A DNA stretch of 64,000 nucleotides from Neolewinella litorea (GCF_004803465.1 NZ_SRSF01000007.1:62001-126000); one strand, 5' to 3'; numbered from the stretch's first letter, positions 1-10,345 are shown. Notes: generated from the letters alone by a model not told the origin. Made by a program: numbers and translations.

Positions 1-343
1 TGTGGGGCACCTTTTCGCCGGGGCCCGGCCGAAATTGCCGCACCCGCTCGGGGAAAATGCCGAGGCACTCCACATCGCCCTCCTCGCTGTGACTGCACAG
101 CAACTGCATGCCCACGCACACTCCGAAGACGGGTTGGGTGAGGGAGCGGATCAGGTCGGCCAGGCCGCTTTCGTTCAGGTGGGCCATGGTAGAGGCCGCG
201 TGGCCCACGCCGGGAAAGATCACCTTGTCGGCGGCACGGATCCGGCCGTGGTCGGCCGTCAGCTCGTGCTCCACGCCGATGCGCTCTAGTGCGTAGAGGA
301 CCGAGCGGATGTTGCCGGCGTTATAATTGATGACTGCTACCAT
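1..343 (-). CDS. hisH: Imidazole glycerol phosphate synthase, glutaminase subunit HisH (partial)
   Basis: Amino-terminal 114 residues of HisH, cut by the left edge of the window. HisH hydrolyses glutamine and passes ammonia to HisF, which makes imidazole glycerol phosphate and AICAR in histidine biosynthesis. Visible are the start MVAVINYNAGNIRSV, the oxyanion-loop region FPGVGHA at about residues 44-50, and the class-I amidotransferase nucleophile elbow GVCVGMQLL around residue 80, whose Cys is the catalytic residue. The ATG at 343 is preceded by a TAnnTTTG promoter element. The His/Glu of the catalytic triad would lie outside the window. The identification is firm from the Cys elbow and N-terminus. 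Confidence 0.93.
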   Translation of the reverse strand, partial: MVAVINYNAGNIRSVLYALERIGVEHELTADHGRIRAADKVIFPGVGHAASTMAHLNESGLADLIRSLTQPVFGVCVGMQLLCSHSEEGDVECLGIFPERVRQFRPGPGEKVPH

Positions 344-364
344 ACACGTATTAGCTAAAGGGGG

Positions 365-372
365 CAAAGATA
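365..372 (-). promoter_or_regulatory. Bacteroidota -7 promoter element for hisH
   Basis: Read on the minus strand this is TATCTTTG, an exact match to the Bacteroidota -7 consensus TAnnTTTG, 21 bases before the hisH ATG. No clear -33 TTG was found. Confidence 0.55.
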
Positions 373-439
373 CGGCAGGACGCGGCCGCGCCTTCAACGG
401 CGGGCCAAGGCCACCTGGTGACGGGCCGCTACACGCGTG

Positions 440-464
440 GTAAGGCGGTTCGGAACCGCCTTAC
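440..464. terminator. Palindromic hairpin downstream of kbl
   Basis: A near-perfect palindrome (arms of about 11 bases built on GTAAGGCGGTT) lies 10 bases beyond the kbl stop. There is no clear T-tract. It is positioned to end the tdh-kbl transcript. Confidence 0.5.
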
Positions 465-473
465 GGCCAGGGC

Positions 474-1664
474 CTACTTGGCGAGTACCCCCAGTTCCTT
501 ACCTACCTCCACGAAGGCTTGGACGGCCCGATCGAGGTGCTCCCGCTCGTGGGCGGCGGAGAGCTGTACACGGATCCGTGCCTTGCCCTTCGGGACTACT
601 GGGTAGAAGAACCCGATGACGTAAATGCCTTTTTCCAACAGGCGGGCGGCGTATTGCTGGGCCAGTGGAGCCTCGTACAGCATGACCGGTACAATAGGGT
701 GGTCGCCGGGGATGATATCAAAGCCCGCTTCGGTCATGGCCTGGCGGAAGTACTTCGTGTTCTCCGTCAGTTTGTCCCTCAACTCGGTGGAGGCGCTGAG
801 CATGTCGAGCGCGCGGATGGAGGCGCCCACGATGGCCGGGGCCAGGGTGTTGGAGAAGAGGTAGGGGCGGGAGTGTTGCCGTAGCAGGTCTACAATCTCC
901 TGGCGTGCCGCGGTAAATCCGCCCGAGGCGCCGCCCAGGGCCTTTCCGTAGGTACCGGTGATGATATCCACCCGGTCCATGACGCCGCGGTACTCGTGTA
1001 CGCCGCGGCCGGTTTTGCCGATGAATCCGGTAGAGTGGCATTCATCGATCATGACCAGGGCCTCGTACTTGTCGGCTAGGTCACAGATCTTGTCCAGCTG
1101 GGCAATGGTACCGTCCATCGAGAAGGAGCCGTCGGTAACGATGAGTTTCCGGCGACTTCCCTCGGCGGCTTTCAGTTGTTCTTCCAGGGATTCCATATCG
1201 TTGTGATCGTAGCGGAAGCGTTTCGCTTTGCACAGGCGAATCCCGTCGATGATGGAAGCGTGGTTTAAGGCGTCAGAGATGACGGCATCTTCGGCGGTCA
1301 GCAAGGGCTCGAACAGGCCCCCGTTGGCGTCGAAGGCCGCCGCGTAGAGAATACTGTCTTCCATGCCGAGGAAGTCGGCCGTCTTACGCTCCAGTTCCTT
1401 ATGAATGTCCTGGGTACCGCAGATGAAGCGCACGGAAGACATCCCGAAGCCGTGGCTGTCGAGGGTTTCGTGGGAAGCCTTCAGGAGCTCGGGGTGGGAA
1501 GAGAGGCCCAGGTAATTGTTGGCGCAGAAATTCAGTACATCGGGGTTCTCCTCGGTGTCAATCTCCGCCCCCTGGGGCGTGGTGATGACGCGCTCCTCCT
1601 TGTACAGGCCGGCGGATTTGATATCGGCAATTTGTTCCTGGAGGGATTCTTTCAGATTATACAT
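474..1664 (-). CDS. kbl: Glycine C-acetyltransferase (2-amino-3-ketobutyrate CoA ligase)
   Basis: PLP enzyme of the alpha-oxoamine synthase family that cleaves 2-amino-3-ketobutyrate with CoA to glycine and acetyl-CoA, the second step of threonine degradation. The protein is 396 residues, matching the family's usual ~398. Visible are [15 protein letters not shown] near the N-terminus, the cofactor-site [11 protein letters not shown], and [13 protein letters not shown], which holds the PLP-binding lysine. The reading frame is open further upstream, but the family begins at [11 protein letters not shown], so the ATG at 1664 is chosen. It follows tdh by 107 bases on the same strand and forms a pathway pair with it. 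Confidence 0.96.
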   Translation of the reverse strand: MYNLKESLQEQIADIKSAGLYKEERVITTPQGAEIDTEENPDVLNFCANNYLGLSSHPELLKASHETLDSHGFGMSSVRFICGTQDIHKELERKTADFLGMEDSILYAAAFDANGGLFEPLLTAEDAVISDALNHASIIDGIRLCKAKRFRYDHNDMESLEEQLKAAEGSRRKLIVTDGSFSMDGTIAQLDKICDLADKYEALVMIDECHSTGFIGKTGRGVHEYRGVMDRVDIITGTYGKALGGASGGFTAARQEIVDLLRQHSRPYLFSNTLAPAIVGASIRALDMLSASTELRDKLTENTKYFRQAMTEAGFDIIPGDHPIVPVMLYEAPLAQQYAARLLEKGIYVIGFFYPVVPKGKARIRVQLSAAHEREHLDRAVQAFVEVGKELGVLAK

Positions 1665-1771
1665 GTGGGGTAGTTTGTGACATTCATCGTTGAATGTGGA
1701 GGATACGAAAACTTGCGCTAAGGGGCTGGGTTCAGTGGCGAAAGTGGAAAGGAGGTTGCGGAGACTGGGCT

Positions 1772-2737
1772 TCAGTCCTTCACTTCGGAATTCGCCTCGG
1801 CCCGCTGCAGCAGGTTGTCCAGCATCGTAGCGCAGATGCGGTCCAGGTCGTAAGCGGGTTTCCATCCCCAATCGTTCCGGGCCGGGCCGTCGTCGATGCG
1901 GTCGGGCCAGTCGGCGGCGATGTTCTGGCGGAAATCAGGGGCGTACCGCACTTCAAAGTCGGGCAAAATTTTCTGGATCGCCTCCGCCACGTCGGCCGGC
2001 GAGAAACTGCAGCCGCTCAGGTTGTAACTGGTACGGACCTTGATCGATGCCGTCGGGGCCTCCATCAGTTCCAGGGTGGCCCGGATGGCGTCGTCCATAT
2101 AGATCATGGGTAGGGTGGTGTCCGACTGCAGAAAGCAGGAATACGGCTGCCCCGCCGCGGCGGAATGGAATATCTCCACCGCGTAATCCGTAGTACCTCC
2201 GCCGGGGGCGGATTGGTGGCCGATGATGCCCGGGTAGCGGAGCGAGCGCACGTCCAGCCCGTAGCGCTCGAAGTAGTACTGCGCCCAGTTTTCCCCCGCC
2301 GCCTTGCTTATGCCGTATACCGTGGTCGGGTTGAGTACGCTGTGGTTTGGGGTGCACGACAGGTCGGCATGGTGGCCGAAAACAGCAATGGAACTGGGGT
2401 AAAATACCCGCTCGACACCCTCAGTGCGGGAAACTTCCAACACATTGAGCAGGGAATCCATATTGACCCGCCAGGTATGCAGGGGGTTTAGCTCTCCGTT
2501 GGCGGACAGGATGGCGCCGAGGTGGTAGATCTGGGTGACGCCCTCCCCGCGGACCAGCTGCCGCAGACTCTCTTCGTCGGTAGCATCAAGCAGGGAGAAA
2601 CGGCCAGTGGCACCGGCGAGGGGCGGCCGGATGTCGGTAGCAATTACGTTATCGTGGCCGTAGCGCTCACGTAAAACCGGAACAAGTACGGTCCCCAGTT
2701 GGCCATTGGCACCGGTAATCAACACGGTTGGTAGCAT
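1772..2737 (-). CDS. tdh: L-threonine 3-dehydrogenase, epimerase-like (extended SDR) type
   Basis: Oxidises L-threonine with NAD+ to 2-amino-3-ketobutyrate, the substrate of the neighbouring Kbl. The 321-residue protein has the Rossmann motif TGANGQLG at residues 8-15 and the SDR catalytic pair Y141xxxK145 in YGISKAAG, with the upstream Ser in YPSSIAVFG. This is the short, zinc-independent type known from Flavobacterium and animals, not the zinc-dependent E. coli type. A divergent Lrp/AsnC regulator sits 162 bases away, so control of threonine breakdown by that regulator is likely. UDP-sugar epimerase is the nearest alternative, but the kbl neighbour argues for threonine dehydrogenase. Confidence 0.93.
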   Translation of the reverse strand: MLPTVLITGANGQLGTVLVPVLRERYGHDNVIATDIRPPLAGATGRFSLLDATDEESLRQLVRGEGVTQIYHLGAILSANGELNPLHTWRVNMDSLLNVLEVSRTEGVERVFYPSSIAVFGHHADLSCTPNHSVLNPTTVYGISKAAGENWAQYYFERYGLDVRSLRYPGIIGHQSAPGGGTTDYAVEIFHSAAAGQPYSCFLQSDTTLPMIYMDDAIRATLELMEAPTASIKVRTSYNLSGCSFSPADVAEAIQKILPDFEVRYAPDFRQNIAADWPDRIDDGPARNDWGWKPAYDLDRICATMLDNLLQRAEANSEVKD

Positions 2738-2767
2738 AGAATCAGGTAGTTCCGAAACGGAAATTTT

Positions 2768-2781
2768 CGCTAAAGGTAGCG
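2768..2781. promoter_or_regulatory. Palindrome overlapping a tdh promoter-like element
   Basis: CGCTAAAGGTAGCG is an inverted repeat (CGCTA/TAGCG) 30 bases upstream of the tdh ATG. It overlaps TACCTTTA on the minus strand, one base from TAnnTTTG. It could be an operator for the divergent Lrp-type regulator; this is inference. Confidence 0.35.
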
Positions 2782-2899
2782 ATGCACCGTAATTTCGACC
2801 CTAATAAAGCCTCCAGGAAGGAAATTTATGGGTATAGTCGCCAAAAACCGCTTTTTTTAGTGCGCAACCGTCGTGATTCACCTCTCAACCATAAAGTAA

Positions 2900-3397
2900 A
2901 TGGCAGGATCCCCTCCCGATACCAAATACCACACCGCCGCCGACCTTGACGCAACGGATCTGGCCATCCTGCGCATCCTGCAAACGGACGCGAAGAAAAC
3001 GGCCAAAGAAATCGCGGCCGGACTCAACCTCACCCCCAGCCCGATCTACGAGCGAATCAAGCGGCTGGAGGAAAGGGGCTTCATCAAGCAGTACGTGGCC
3101 ATCCTCGACAAGTCCCGCTTCGATTACCCCGTCACCTCCTTCTGCCAGGTCAGCATGCGCTACCACGACAAGGAGTTCATCGAAAAATTTGAGGAACAAA
3201 TCCAGGCCCTCGAGGAGGTACAGGAGTGCTACCATATGGGCGGGGAGGTAGACTTCATCCTCAAGATCAATTGCCGGAGCCTCGAAGACTACCACGAGTT
3301 CATCAAGTTCAAACTCTCCAAGATCGAGAACATCGGGGTGCTCACCTCCTCTTTCGTGCTGAAGGAAATCACTAACAGCGTTGCCCTGCCTATATAA
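2900..3397 (+). CDS. Lrp/AsnC family transcriptional regulator
   Basis: 165-residue regulator. An AsnC-type helix-turn-helix spans about residues 16-65 (DATDLAILRILQTDAKKTAK, then LNLTPSPIYERIKRLEERG), followed by the ligand-binding RAM domain with the characteristic YHMGGEVDFILKI segment. Lrp/AsnC proteins bind DNA as dimers to octamers and respond to amino acids. Divergent orientation from tdh-kbl suggests it senses an amino acid, possibly threonine or glycine, and controls that pair. The effector is not visible from sequence. It has about 15 residues more at the N-terminus than minimal family members; the first ATG was taken. Confidence 0.92.
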   Translation: MAGSPPDTKYHTAADLDATDLAILRILQTDAKKTAKEIAAGLNLTPSPIYERIKRLEERGFIKQYVAILDKSRFDYPVTSFCQVSMRYHDKEFIEKFEEQIQALEEVQECYHMGGEVDFILKINCRSLEDYHEFIKFKLSKIENIGVLTSSFVLKEITNSVALPI

Positions 3398-3496
3398 GTG
3401 CGGGCGCGACCGCGGGTGCCGGGGTTAACCGGGTAAGGCTGGGTTCCGGGGAAGGCGGAGCTGACGTACGCACGCTTGGCGAACGCATCTTACTTC

Positions 3497-3511
3497 GCTG
3501 CCTGAGGTAAC
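3497..3511 (-). repeat. Degenerate copy of the GCTGCC hairpin repeat
   Basis: GCTGCCTGAGGTAAC resembles the 15-bp palindrome found at 12.3 kb, 12.6 kb and 62.7 kb, with one damaged arm. The adjoining ATCTTACTTC matches the reverse complement of the spacer in those arrays. Confidence 0.45.
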
Positions 3512-3517
3512 TTGGTG

Positions 3518-5383
3518 CTAGCGGCCGAGGTGTACTAGCAGGACGCTTACGTCGGCCGGACTAACCCCGCTGATGCGGCTGGCTTGACCGATAGTGACGG
3601 GCTTGAGTTGGTTCAGTTTCTGGCGGGCTTCCTTGGACAGGGCGGTGAGTTGCTCGTAGTCGAAGGCCTTGCCGAGTTTGATACCTTCAAGGCGACTCAT
3701 CTTCTCTACGGCCTGTCGTTCGCGCTCGATGTAGCCCTCGTACTTGAGGGTGACCTCGGCGAGATTGACGGTTTCGGCGTCGTAGGGCGCGAGGAATTCG
3801 CGCAGGGCGGGTACCGCTCCGGCCAGTCCTTCCAGGCTTACGCCGGGGCGGGCCAGGATGGAATCGAGTTTCACGCCCTGTTTGAGGGGGGCGGTGCCTA
3901 CTTCTTCCAGGTACCCGTTGATCTGCTCCGGGGTGATGCTGTGCTGACGCAATTCACCGGAGATCGCGGCTACGCCGTCCACCTTGTTTTGCACCCGCGC
4001 TTGCCGCCCTTCCATATTACCGACGCCGAGGGCGGCGGCCATGGGGGTGAGGCGGAGGTCGGCGTCGTCTTGCCGCAGCAGGATGCGGTACTCGGCCCGG
4101 CTGGTGAACATGCGGTAGGGCTCCTCGGTGCCTTTATTGATGAGGTCGTCGATGAGGACGCCGATGTAGGCGTCGCTGCGCTTCAGGATGAAGGGGTCGC
4201 GCTCCTGGACGGCGAGGGCGGCGTTCATGCCGGCGATGAGGCCCTGGCAGCCGGCTTCCTCGTAACCCGTAGTACCGTTGATCTGGCCGGCAAAGAAGAG
4301 GCCGGGTACCAGCCGCGTCTCCAGCGTGGGACCGAGTTGGGTGGGGGGGAAGAAGTCGTACTCGATGGCGTAGCCGGGACGGAACATCTTCATATTTTCG
4401 AAGCCGCGCACCTTGCGCAGGGCCTTGTACTGTACGTCCTCGGGCAGGCTGGAGCTGAAGCCGTTGACGTAGATCTCGCAGGTGTTGCGGCCCTCGGGCT
4501 CGACGAACAACTGGTGCTGGTCGCGGCCGGCAAAGCGGTCGATCTTGTCTTCGATGCTGGGGCAGTAGCGGGGCCCGAGGCCGCGGATGCGCCCGTTGAA
4601 CATGGGGCTGCGGTCGAAGCCCTCGCGGAGGGTCTCGTGGACTTCCGGGCTGGTGTAGGTGACGTGACAGGGCAGTTGATCTACCAGGGGGGGAGTGTCG
4701 GTATAGCTGAAGCGGCCCGGGTTCTCGTCGCCTTCCTGGACGGTCATGACGCTGTAGTCGAGGGTGCGGCCGTCGAGGCGGGCGGGGGTGCCGGTCTTCA
4801 TGCGGCCGGCCTCAAAGCCCAGTTCTTGTAGTTGCTCGGTAAGTCCCTTGGCGGAACGTTCACCGGCGCGGCCACCGCCGAACTGCTTTTCGCCGATGTG
4901 GATGGTGCCGTTCAGGAAGGTGCCGTTAGTGAGGACTACGGAGCGGGCGGGGATCTCCATGCCCAATCCGGTGTAGACGCCGCGGGCCCGGCCGTCCTTG
5001 ACCAGGATGCCGGTGACCATCTCCTGCCAGAAGTCAATATTGGGGTGTGCCTCCAGCTTTTCGCGCCAATTGAGGGCAAAAGCCATGCGGTCGCTCTGCG
5101 CGCGGGGGCTCCACATGGCGGGGCCTTTGCTGCGGTTCAGCAGGCGGAACTGCACCATGGTCTCGTCGGTAACGATGCCGGAGTATCCGCCCAGCGCGTC
5201 GATCTCGCGGACGATCTGTCCCTTACCCACGCCGCCCATCGCGGGATTGCAACTCATCTGGGCGATGGTCTGCATATTCATGGTGGCCAGCATTACCTTG
5301 GCGCCGAGGTTGGCGGCAGCGACCGCGGCTTCGCAGCCGGCGTGACCGGCACCGACCACAATTACGTCGTAGGTTGGAAACAT
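3518..5383 (-). CDS. mnmG: tRNA uridine-5-carboxymethylaminomethyl modification enzyme MnmG (GidA)
   Basis: FAD enzyme that with MnmE installs the cmnm5 group on wobble uridine-34 of several tRNAs. At 621 residues it has the usual length. The FAD dinucleotide motif VVGAGHAGCEAA is at about residues 9-20, followed by CNPAMGGVGKGQIVREIDALGG, which carries a conserved active-site region, and the C-terminal helical MnmE-binding part ends YEQLTALSKEARQKL. An exact TAnnTTTG element is 43 bases before the ATG. It is a single gene, convergent with the Lrp-type regulator and divergent from the nqr operon. Confidence 0.97.
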   Translation of the reverse strand: MFPTYDVIVVGAGHAGCEAAVAAANLGAKVMLATMNMQTIAQMSCNPAMGGVGKGQIVREIDALGGYSGIVTDETMVQFRLLNRSKGPAMWSPRAQSDRMAFALNWREKLEAHPNIDFWQEMVTGILVKDGRARGVYTGLGMEIPARSVVLTNGTFLNGTIHIGEKQFGGGRAGERSAKGLTEQLQELGFEAGRMKTGTPARLDGRTLDYSVMTVQEGDENPGRFSYTDTPPLVDQLPCHVTYTSPEVHETLREGFDRSPMFNGRIRGLGPRYCPSIEDKIDRFAGRDQHQLFVEPEGRNTCEIYVNGFSSSLPEDVQYKALRKVRGFENMKMFRPGYAIEYDFFPPTQLGPTLETRLVPGLFFAGQINGTTGYEEAGCQGLIAGMNAALAVQERDPFILKRSDAYIGVLIDDLINKGTEEPYRMFTSRAEYRILLRQDDADLRLTPMAAALGVGNMEGRQARVQNKVDGVAAISGELRQHSITPEQINGYLEEVGTAPLKQGVKLDSILARPGVSLEGLAGAVPALREFLAPYDAETVNLAEVTLKYEGYIERERQAVEKMSRLEGIKLGKAFDYEQLTALSKEARQKLNQLKPVTIGQASRISGVSPADVSVLLVHLGR

Positions 5384-5426
5384 AGGATTCTCTTTGGGGG
5401 TGTCCAGGAAACGCCCTGCGAATCGG

Positions 5427-5434
5427 CAAAGTTA
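5427..5434 (-). promoter_or_regulatory. -7 promoter element for mnmG
   Basis: Minus-strand TAACTTTG, an exact TAnnTTTG match, 43 bases upstream of the mnmG start. Confidence 0.55.
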
Positions 5435-5569
5435 CGGAGTGCCAGAGGGTTGTACCACATTTAGGTAAGGATAAACGTGCCGGCGAGCCGTGCTAAATGG
5501 ATTCAATCTAAATAAGCCCGTCAACTTAACAACTAAAATGCATGGGTGGCCTAGATGTTGGCGATGTCG

Positions 5570-5577
5570 TAACTTTG
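5570..5577 (+). promoter_or_regulatory. -7 promoter element for the nqr operon
   Basis: TAACTTTG matches TAnnTTTG about 95 bases before the chosen nqrA ATG, implying a leader of some 85-90 bases. Confidence 0.5.
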
Positions 5578-5672
5578 CGGCCATTCATAAAGGCAGGCAG
5601 TGATTGCCGGCTTTTTCTACCGTCGGTCGCCTCCGGTGACCGAGTCATTTGTACAACCGCACGCTTCCGCGT

Positions 5673-7292
5673 ATGAAAATCCTAAAGAGACCGGCCGGCT
5701 TGATTCTCCTCCTGCTGGCCGCGCTTTCGTTCCAGTCGCAGGACGGAGTGGCTGGCAGCAACCTGCTGTTTTACGGCCTTGCTGCCCTGGCCCTGATCAT
5801 CTTCTTCTACATCGTTGTCAGCGTGGCCGATAACTTCATGGTTATCGAGTCCAAGCAGATCGGCGTAAAGGATACCGGTTCCATGGGATTGTTTCCCTCT
5901 TTCCGGGAGATCTTCCGCCCCAAGAAACCGGAGTACCTGGAGAAGGCCCACGTGTACACCCTCACCAAGGGATACGATATCCCGATGGCGGGTGAGCCCC
6001 GGGAAGAGATCCGCGAACCCAAGGTTACGCGCTTCGCCCTCACGCCACCCGATTTCTTCGGCCTTATGCCCATCCCCAAGATGCTGGTCGAGGAAGGAGA
6101 CACGGTGAAGGCCGGCGATCCGATTTTCTTCGACAAGAAACTTAACCGCATCAAGTTTGCCACGCCCGTAAGCGGGGAGGTCATCGCCATCAATCGGGGC
6201 CTCAAACGGTCGATCGCCGAAGTGGTCATCCTGGCCGATAACGAGCAGCAAAGCCGCGATTACACTCTGCCGGCCGCTACCGCATCGCGGGAGGAGCTGG
6301 TGGAATTTCTGCTGGAAAGCGGTGCCTGGCCGGCCATCCGGCAGCGCCCCTACAACGTGGTGGCCGATCCCGACGTCGTGCCCCGCGACATCTTCATCTC
6401 CACCTTCGATACCTCACCCCTGGGTCCGGACCTGAAACTGACCGTTCGGGGACGCATGGATGTATTCCAGGCCGGTATCGATGTAGTGCGCCGCCTCACC
6501 AACGGTCTGGTTTATCTCGGGCTCGACGGACGCGGGGAAGACCCCTCGCCCTTTGAGGCGATCAACGGCGCCGAGAAGCGCTACTTCCGCGGTGCCCACC
6601 CGGCGGGGAACGTCGGTGTACAGATCCACCACATCCATCCCTGCGGGGCGGGTGAAAACACCGTATGGACGCTCGGCGTGGAAGAGGTACTCCTCATCGG
6701 TGAGCTGTTCAAGAACGGCCGTTACGACACCACGCGCCTGGTGGCCCTGACGGGTAGTTCCTTCAGCGATCCTTGCTACGTAAAGACCTACGCCGGAGCC
6801 AACATCGCTGAACTCCTTTCCGGTGCCGGTGAGGATATCGCGGAGAACGCCCGCGTCATCAGTGGCGACGTGCTTTCGGGTACGCAGAAGAGCACCGACG
6901 GTTTCGTAGGCTTCTTCGACAATCAGATCACTGCCATTCCGGAAGGCAACGAAGCCGAGATGTTTGGCTGGTTACTGCCTTTGAAGCCACGCGCCTCCAT
7001 CTCCCCCACCATCCCGGTCCTGAGCGACGACATCGAGATCACGACCAACACCCACGGTGAGAAGCGGGCTTTCGTCGTAAACAACGACTACGAGCAGGTA
7101 ATGCCGATGGATATCTACCTGACCCAACTCATGAAATCGATCCTCGTCAACGACCTGGAAAGCATGGAAGGACTGGGCATTTACGAACTGGTGCCGGAAG
7201 ACGTGGCGCTGGCGGAATTCGCCTGCGTCTCGAAGCAACCCCTGCAGCAGATATTGCGTCAGGGTCACGACACCATGATTGAGCAAGGATAA
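5673..7292 (+). CDS. nqrA: Na+-translocating NADH:quinone reductase subunit A with an N-terminal membrane extension
   Basis: NqrA is the peripheral cytoplasmic subunit near the quinone site of the Na+-pumping NADH dehydrogenase. Its canonical beginning (lysine-glycine-x-aspartate-[LI]-P-[IM]-x-G) appears here as LTKGYDIPMAGEP only near residue 97. The preceding ~95 residues are extra: a hydrophobic segment at about residues 8-20 (GLILLLLAALSF), a second at about 30-55 (LLFYGLAALALIIFFYIVV), then a charged linker. The rest aligns with the usual ~445-residue protein, ending in the Cys-containing EFACVSKQPLQQIL. The ATG at 5673 is chosen; an in-frame TTG lies eight codons upstream. First gene of nqrABCDEF, 55 bases before nqrB. 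Confidence 0.94.
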   Translation: MKILKRPAGLILLLLAALSFQSQDGVAGSNLLFYGLAALALIIFFYIVVSVADNFMVIESKQIGVKDTGSMGLFPSFREIFRPKKPEYLEKAHVYTLTKGYDIPMAGEPREEIREPKVTRFALTPPDFFGLMPIPKMLVEEGDTVKAGDPIFFDKKLNRIKFATPVSGEVIAINRGLKRSIAEVVILADNEQQSRDYTLPAATASREELVEFLLESGAWPAIRQRPYNVVADPDVVPRDIFISTFDTSPLGPDLKLTVRGRMDVFQAGIDVVRRLTNGLVYLGLDGRGEDPSPFEAINGAEKRYFRGAHPAGNVGVQIHHIHPCGAGENTVWTLGVEEVLLIGELFKNGRYDTTRLVALTGSSFSDPCYVKTYAGANIAELLSGAGEDIAENARVISGDVLSGTQKSTDGFVGFFDNQITAIPEGNEAEMFGWLLPLKPRASISPTIPVLSDDIEITTNTHGEKRAFVVNNDYEQVMPMDIYLTQLMKSILVNDLESMEGLGIYELVPEDVALAEFACVSKQPLQQILRQGHDTMIEQG

Positions 7293-7347
7293 CTATAGAA
7301 ATTGCCGGGCTGTTAGCATTCGCTAGTCCGCACACATAAAGCTTCCC

Positions 7348-8751
7348 ATGAAAGCACTTCACGATTTTGTCACCAAGTTCGAGCCGGATCACAGCAAGTC
7401 GCCCTTCCTGGCAACGACCTACGACGCTTTCTACACCTTCCTTTTCCAGCCGCCGACCGTAACCAAGGGAGGCGTGCACGTGCGGGACGGCATGGACCTC
7501 AAGCGGCTCATGGTATGGGTGGTGCTGGCGCTGCAACTGCTCTACGTCTTTGGTACCTGGAACATCGGTCACCAGCACTTCCTGGCACTCGGCAAGTACT
7601 CCGGATTGCTGGAGGGCTTCCACCTGAAAGTGGTGTACGGCCTGATCCAGATCATTCCGATCTTCGTGGTCACCCACATTGTCGGCCTCGGCATCGAGTT
7701 TCTCTACGCCGCCAAGAAGGGCCATTCGGTCGAGGAAGGATTCCTCGTTTCCGGAGCCCTTATTCCCTTGATCATGCCGCCGGACATCCCCCTGTGGATT
7801 CTGGCCGTCTCCGTTGCCTTTGCCGTAATTTTGGGTAAGGAAGCCTTCGGAGGTACGGGTATGAACATCTGGAACATTGCCCTGCTTTCGCGGGTGTTCA
7901 TCTTCTTCGCTTACCCGACCACCATTTCCGGTGACGAAGTGTGGGTTAGCGGCATCGAAAAAGTAGACGTGGGACTGTACGCCAGTGAGGCCTACAACTG
8001 GGCCCACCACGTGTTCGACTGGATCTTCGCCGGCTTTGGCTGGTCGACCTTCGGTCAGGGTGGTGAACTCGTAGCCGACGGCTGGACCGGCGCCACCCCC
8101 CTCGGCATTGCCGCCAAGGAAGGTTGGGAGGGCGTTGAGGCCGTCTACGACCAGAGCAGTATTTTCTGGGGCACCATCCCCGGATCCATCGGTGAATCGA
8201 GCGTACCCCTCATCCTGATCGGTATGGCCTTCATCATGTTTGCCCGCGTGGCCGACTACCGGATTATCGTAGGTGGCCTCATCGGTTTCATGGTCGGTGG
8301 CCTGATGCTCAACGCCATCGCTCCCGCCGAGCTTACCCCGGACACCCCGGGTATATTCAAGTTCATGGCCATCCACCCCCTGCGGCAGATGATCATGGGC
8401 AGCTTCCTGTTCGCGATCACCTTCATGGCGACCGACCCCGTCAGCAGCGCCGATACCCCCACCGGAAAGTGGATATACGGATTCCTGATCGCCTTCATCG
8501 GCCTCATCATCCGGGTACTCAACCCGGCTTACCCCGAAGGCTGGATGCTTTCCATCTTGCTGCTGAACACCTTCGCTCCCCTGATCGACCACTACGTCTA
8601 CCAGGCCAATATCAAGCGCCGCGCCAAGCGGACCGCCGCCATGGCCAAAACCCGCGATGAGCTGATCACTAAGCGGAATGAGGATGTGGAGATCTTCACG
8701 CCCCAGAACGCCGAAGGCTACCGACCCGTCGGAAACGTTGGCAACTACTAA
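7348..8751 (+). CDS. nqrB: Na+-NQR subunit B
   Basis: Integral membrane subunit carrying a covalently attached FMN and riboflavin, and forming part of the Na+ channel. The 467-residue protein starts with the amphipathic segment containing FLFQPPTVTKGGVHVRDG and has about ten hydrophobic segments. The flavinylation motif DGWTGATPLG places the FMN-bearing threonine at residue 250 (equivalent to T236 of Vibrio NqrB). NqrB is about 50 residues longer than the Vibrio protein owing to loops around residues 195-240. ApbE, needed to attach FMN, is not in the window. Confidence 0.97.
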   Translation: MKALHDFVTKFEPDHSKSPFLATTYDAFYTFLFQPPTVTKGGVHVRDGMDLKRLMVWVVLALQLLYVFGTWNIGHQHFLALGKYSGLLEGFHLKVVYGLIQIIPIFVVTHIVGLGIEFLYAAKKGHSVEEGFLVSGALIPLIMPPDIPLWILAVSVAFAVILGKEAFGGTGMNIWNIALLSRVFIFFAYPTTISGDEVWVSGIEKVDVGLYASEAYNWAHHVFDWIFAGFGWSTFGQGGELVADGWTGATPLGIAAKEGWEGVEAVYDQSSIFWGTIPGSIGESSVPLILIGMAFIMFARVADYRIIVGGLIGFMVGGLMLNAIAPAELTPDTPGIFKFMAIHPLRQMIMGSFLFAITFMATDPVSSADTPTGKWIYGFLIAFIGLIIRVLNPAYPEGWMLSILLLNTFAPLIDHYVYQANIKRRAKRTAAMAKTRDELITKRNEDVEIFTPQNAEGYRPVGNVGNY

Positions 8752-8769
8752 TCTAAACTCCACTCAATT

Positions 8770-9516
8770 ATGAGTACGAAATACATCTACACCTTCGGCG
8801 TCATCATGACCGTGGTCGTGGCCCTTACGCTGGCCGGATTCCGGACGGTGACGGCCGAGTCCGCCGCGCGCAACGAGGACATCTTCAACAAGCGCGAGAT
8901 TCTGGCTACCGTAGCCGAACCCCTGGCCGAAGCGGGGTCGCCGATCAGTACCCTGACCGACGAGGAGGTACTCGAGATCTTCAACGAGCAGGTAGAGCAG
9001 ATCGTCGTTAACTCCTCTGGAGAGGCGGTGGCCGACGTTGAATTCAGCGCCATCGACCTGGCCAAGGAATACAAGAAACCCGAGGAACAGCGGCTCTACC
9101 CCATCAATATTTTCAACATCGACGGCGATCGCTATTACGTGTTCAGCGTAAGGGGAAACGGACTCTGGGACGCCATCTGGGGCAACATTGCCCTGGCTTC
9201 CGACCTGAATACCGTGACGGGAGCCAGCTTCGACCACGCCGGTGAAACCCCTGGCCTCGGTGCCGAGATCAAGGACAATGCCGGCTGGAAGTCCCAGTTC
9301 AAGGGCAAGAAGATCTACAACGGCGACGAATTCGTGAGCATCCTCGTGCGTAAGGGCGGTGCTATCGATCAGGAGCATGAGGTTGACGGCCTCAGCGGAG
9401 CCACCGTTACCGCTGATGGCGTGACCAAGATGCTGTACAACGGCCTGAAGGCCTACCAGCCCTTTATTGAAGAGCAGCGTGCGGAAGCGAATGCTACCAG
9501 CATGAACCTAAAGTAA
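8770..9516 (+). CDS. nqrC: Na+-NQR subunit C
   Basis: Single-span membrane subunit with periplasmic FMN. One N-terminal membrane helix (about residues 6-24) is followed by the FMN-binding domain. The flavinylation motif DGLSGATVT is near residues 206-214, with T212 as the expected attachment site. Length 248 is close to the family's ~257. It starts 18 bases after nqrB. Confidence 0.96.
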   Translation: MSTKYIYTFGVIMTVVVALTLAGFRTVTAESAARNEDIFNKREILATVAEPLAEAGSPISTLTDEEVLEIFNEQVEQIVVNSSGEAVADVEFSAIDLAKEYKKPEEQRLYPINIFNIDGDRYYVFSVRGNGLWDAIWGNIALASDLNTVTGASFDHAGETPGLGAEIKDNAGWKSQFKGKKIYNGDEFVSILVRKGGAIDQEHEVDGLSGATVTADGVTKMLYNGLKAYQPFIEEQRAEANATSMNLK

Positions 9517-9524
9517 ATCCTACC

Positions 9525-10289
<765 letters not shown>

Positions 10290-10345
10290 ACGGGGGATAT
10301 TCCCGCCATCCTCCCCCCTCTTCCACACTTTAAATTCCTCACCCC

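Noticed and set aside
474-1871. 69-residue N-terminal extension of Kbl
   Set aside because: The extra residues overlap the tdh 3' end and are unlike the family; the ATG at 1664 gives the standard protein length.
7147-8763. 538-codon minus-strand frame opposite nqrB
   Set aside because: It is the antisense shadow of nqrB, a typical artefact in GC-rich DNA with strong codon bias.
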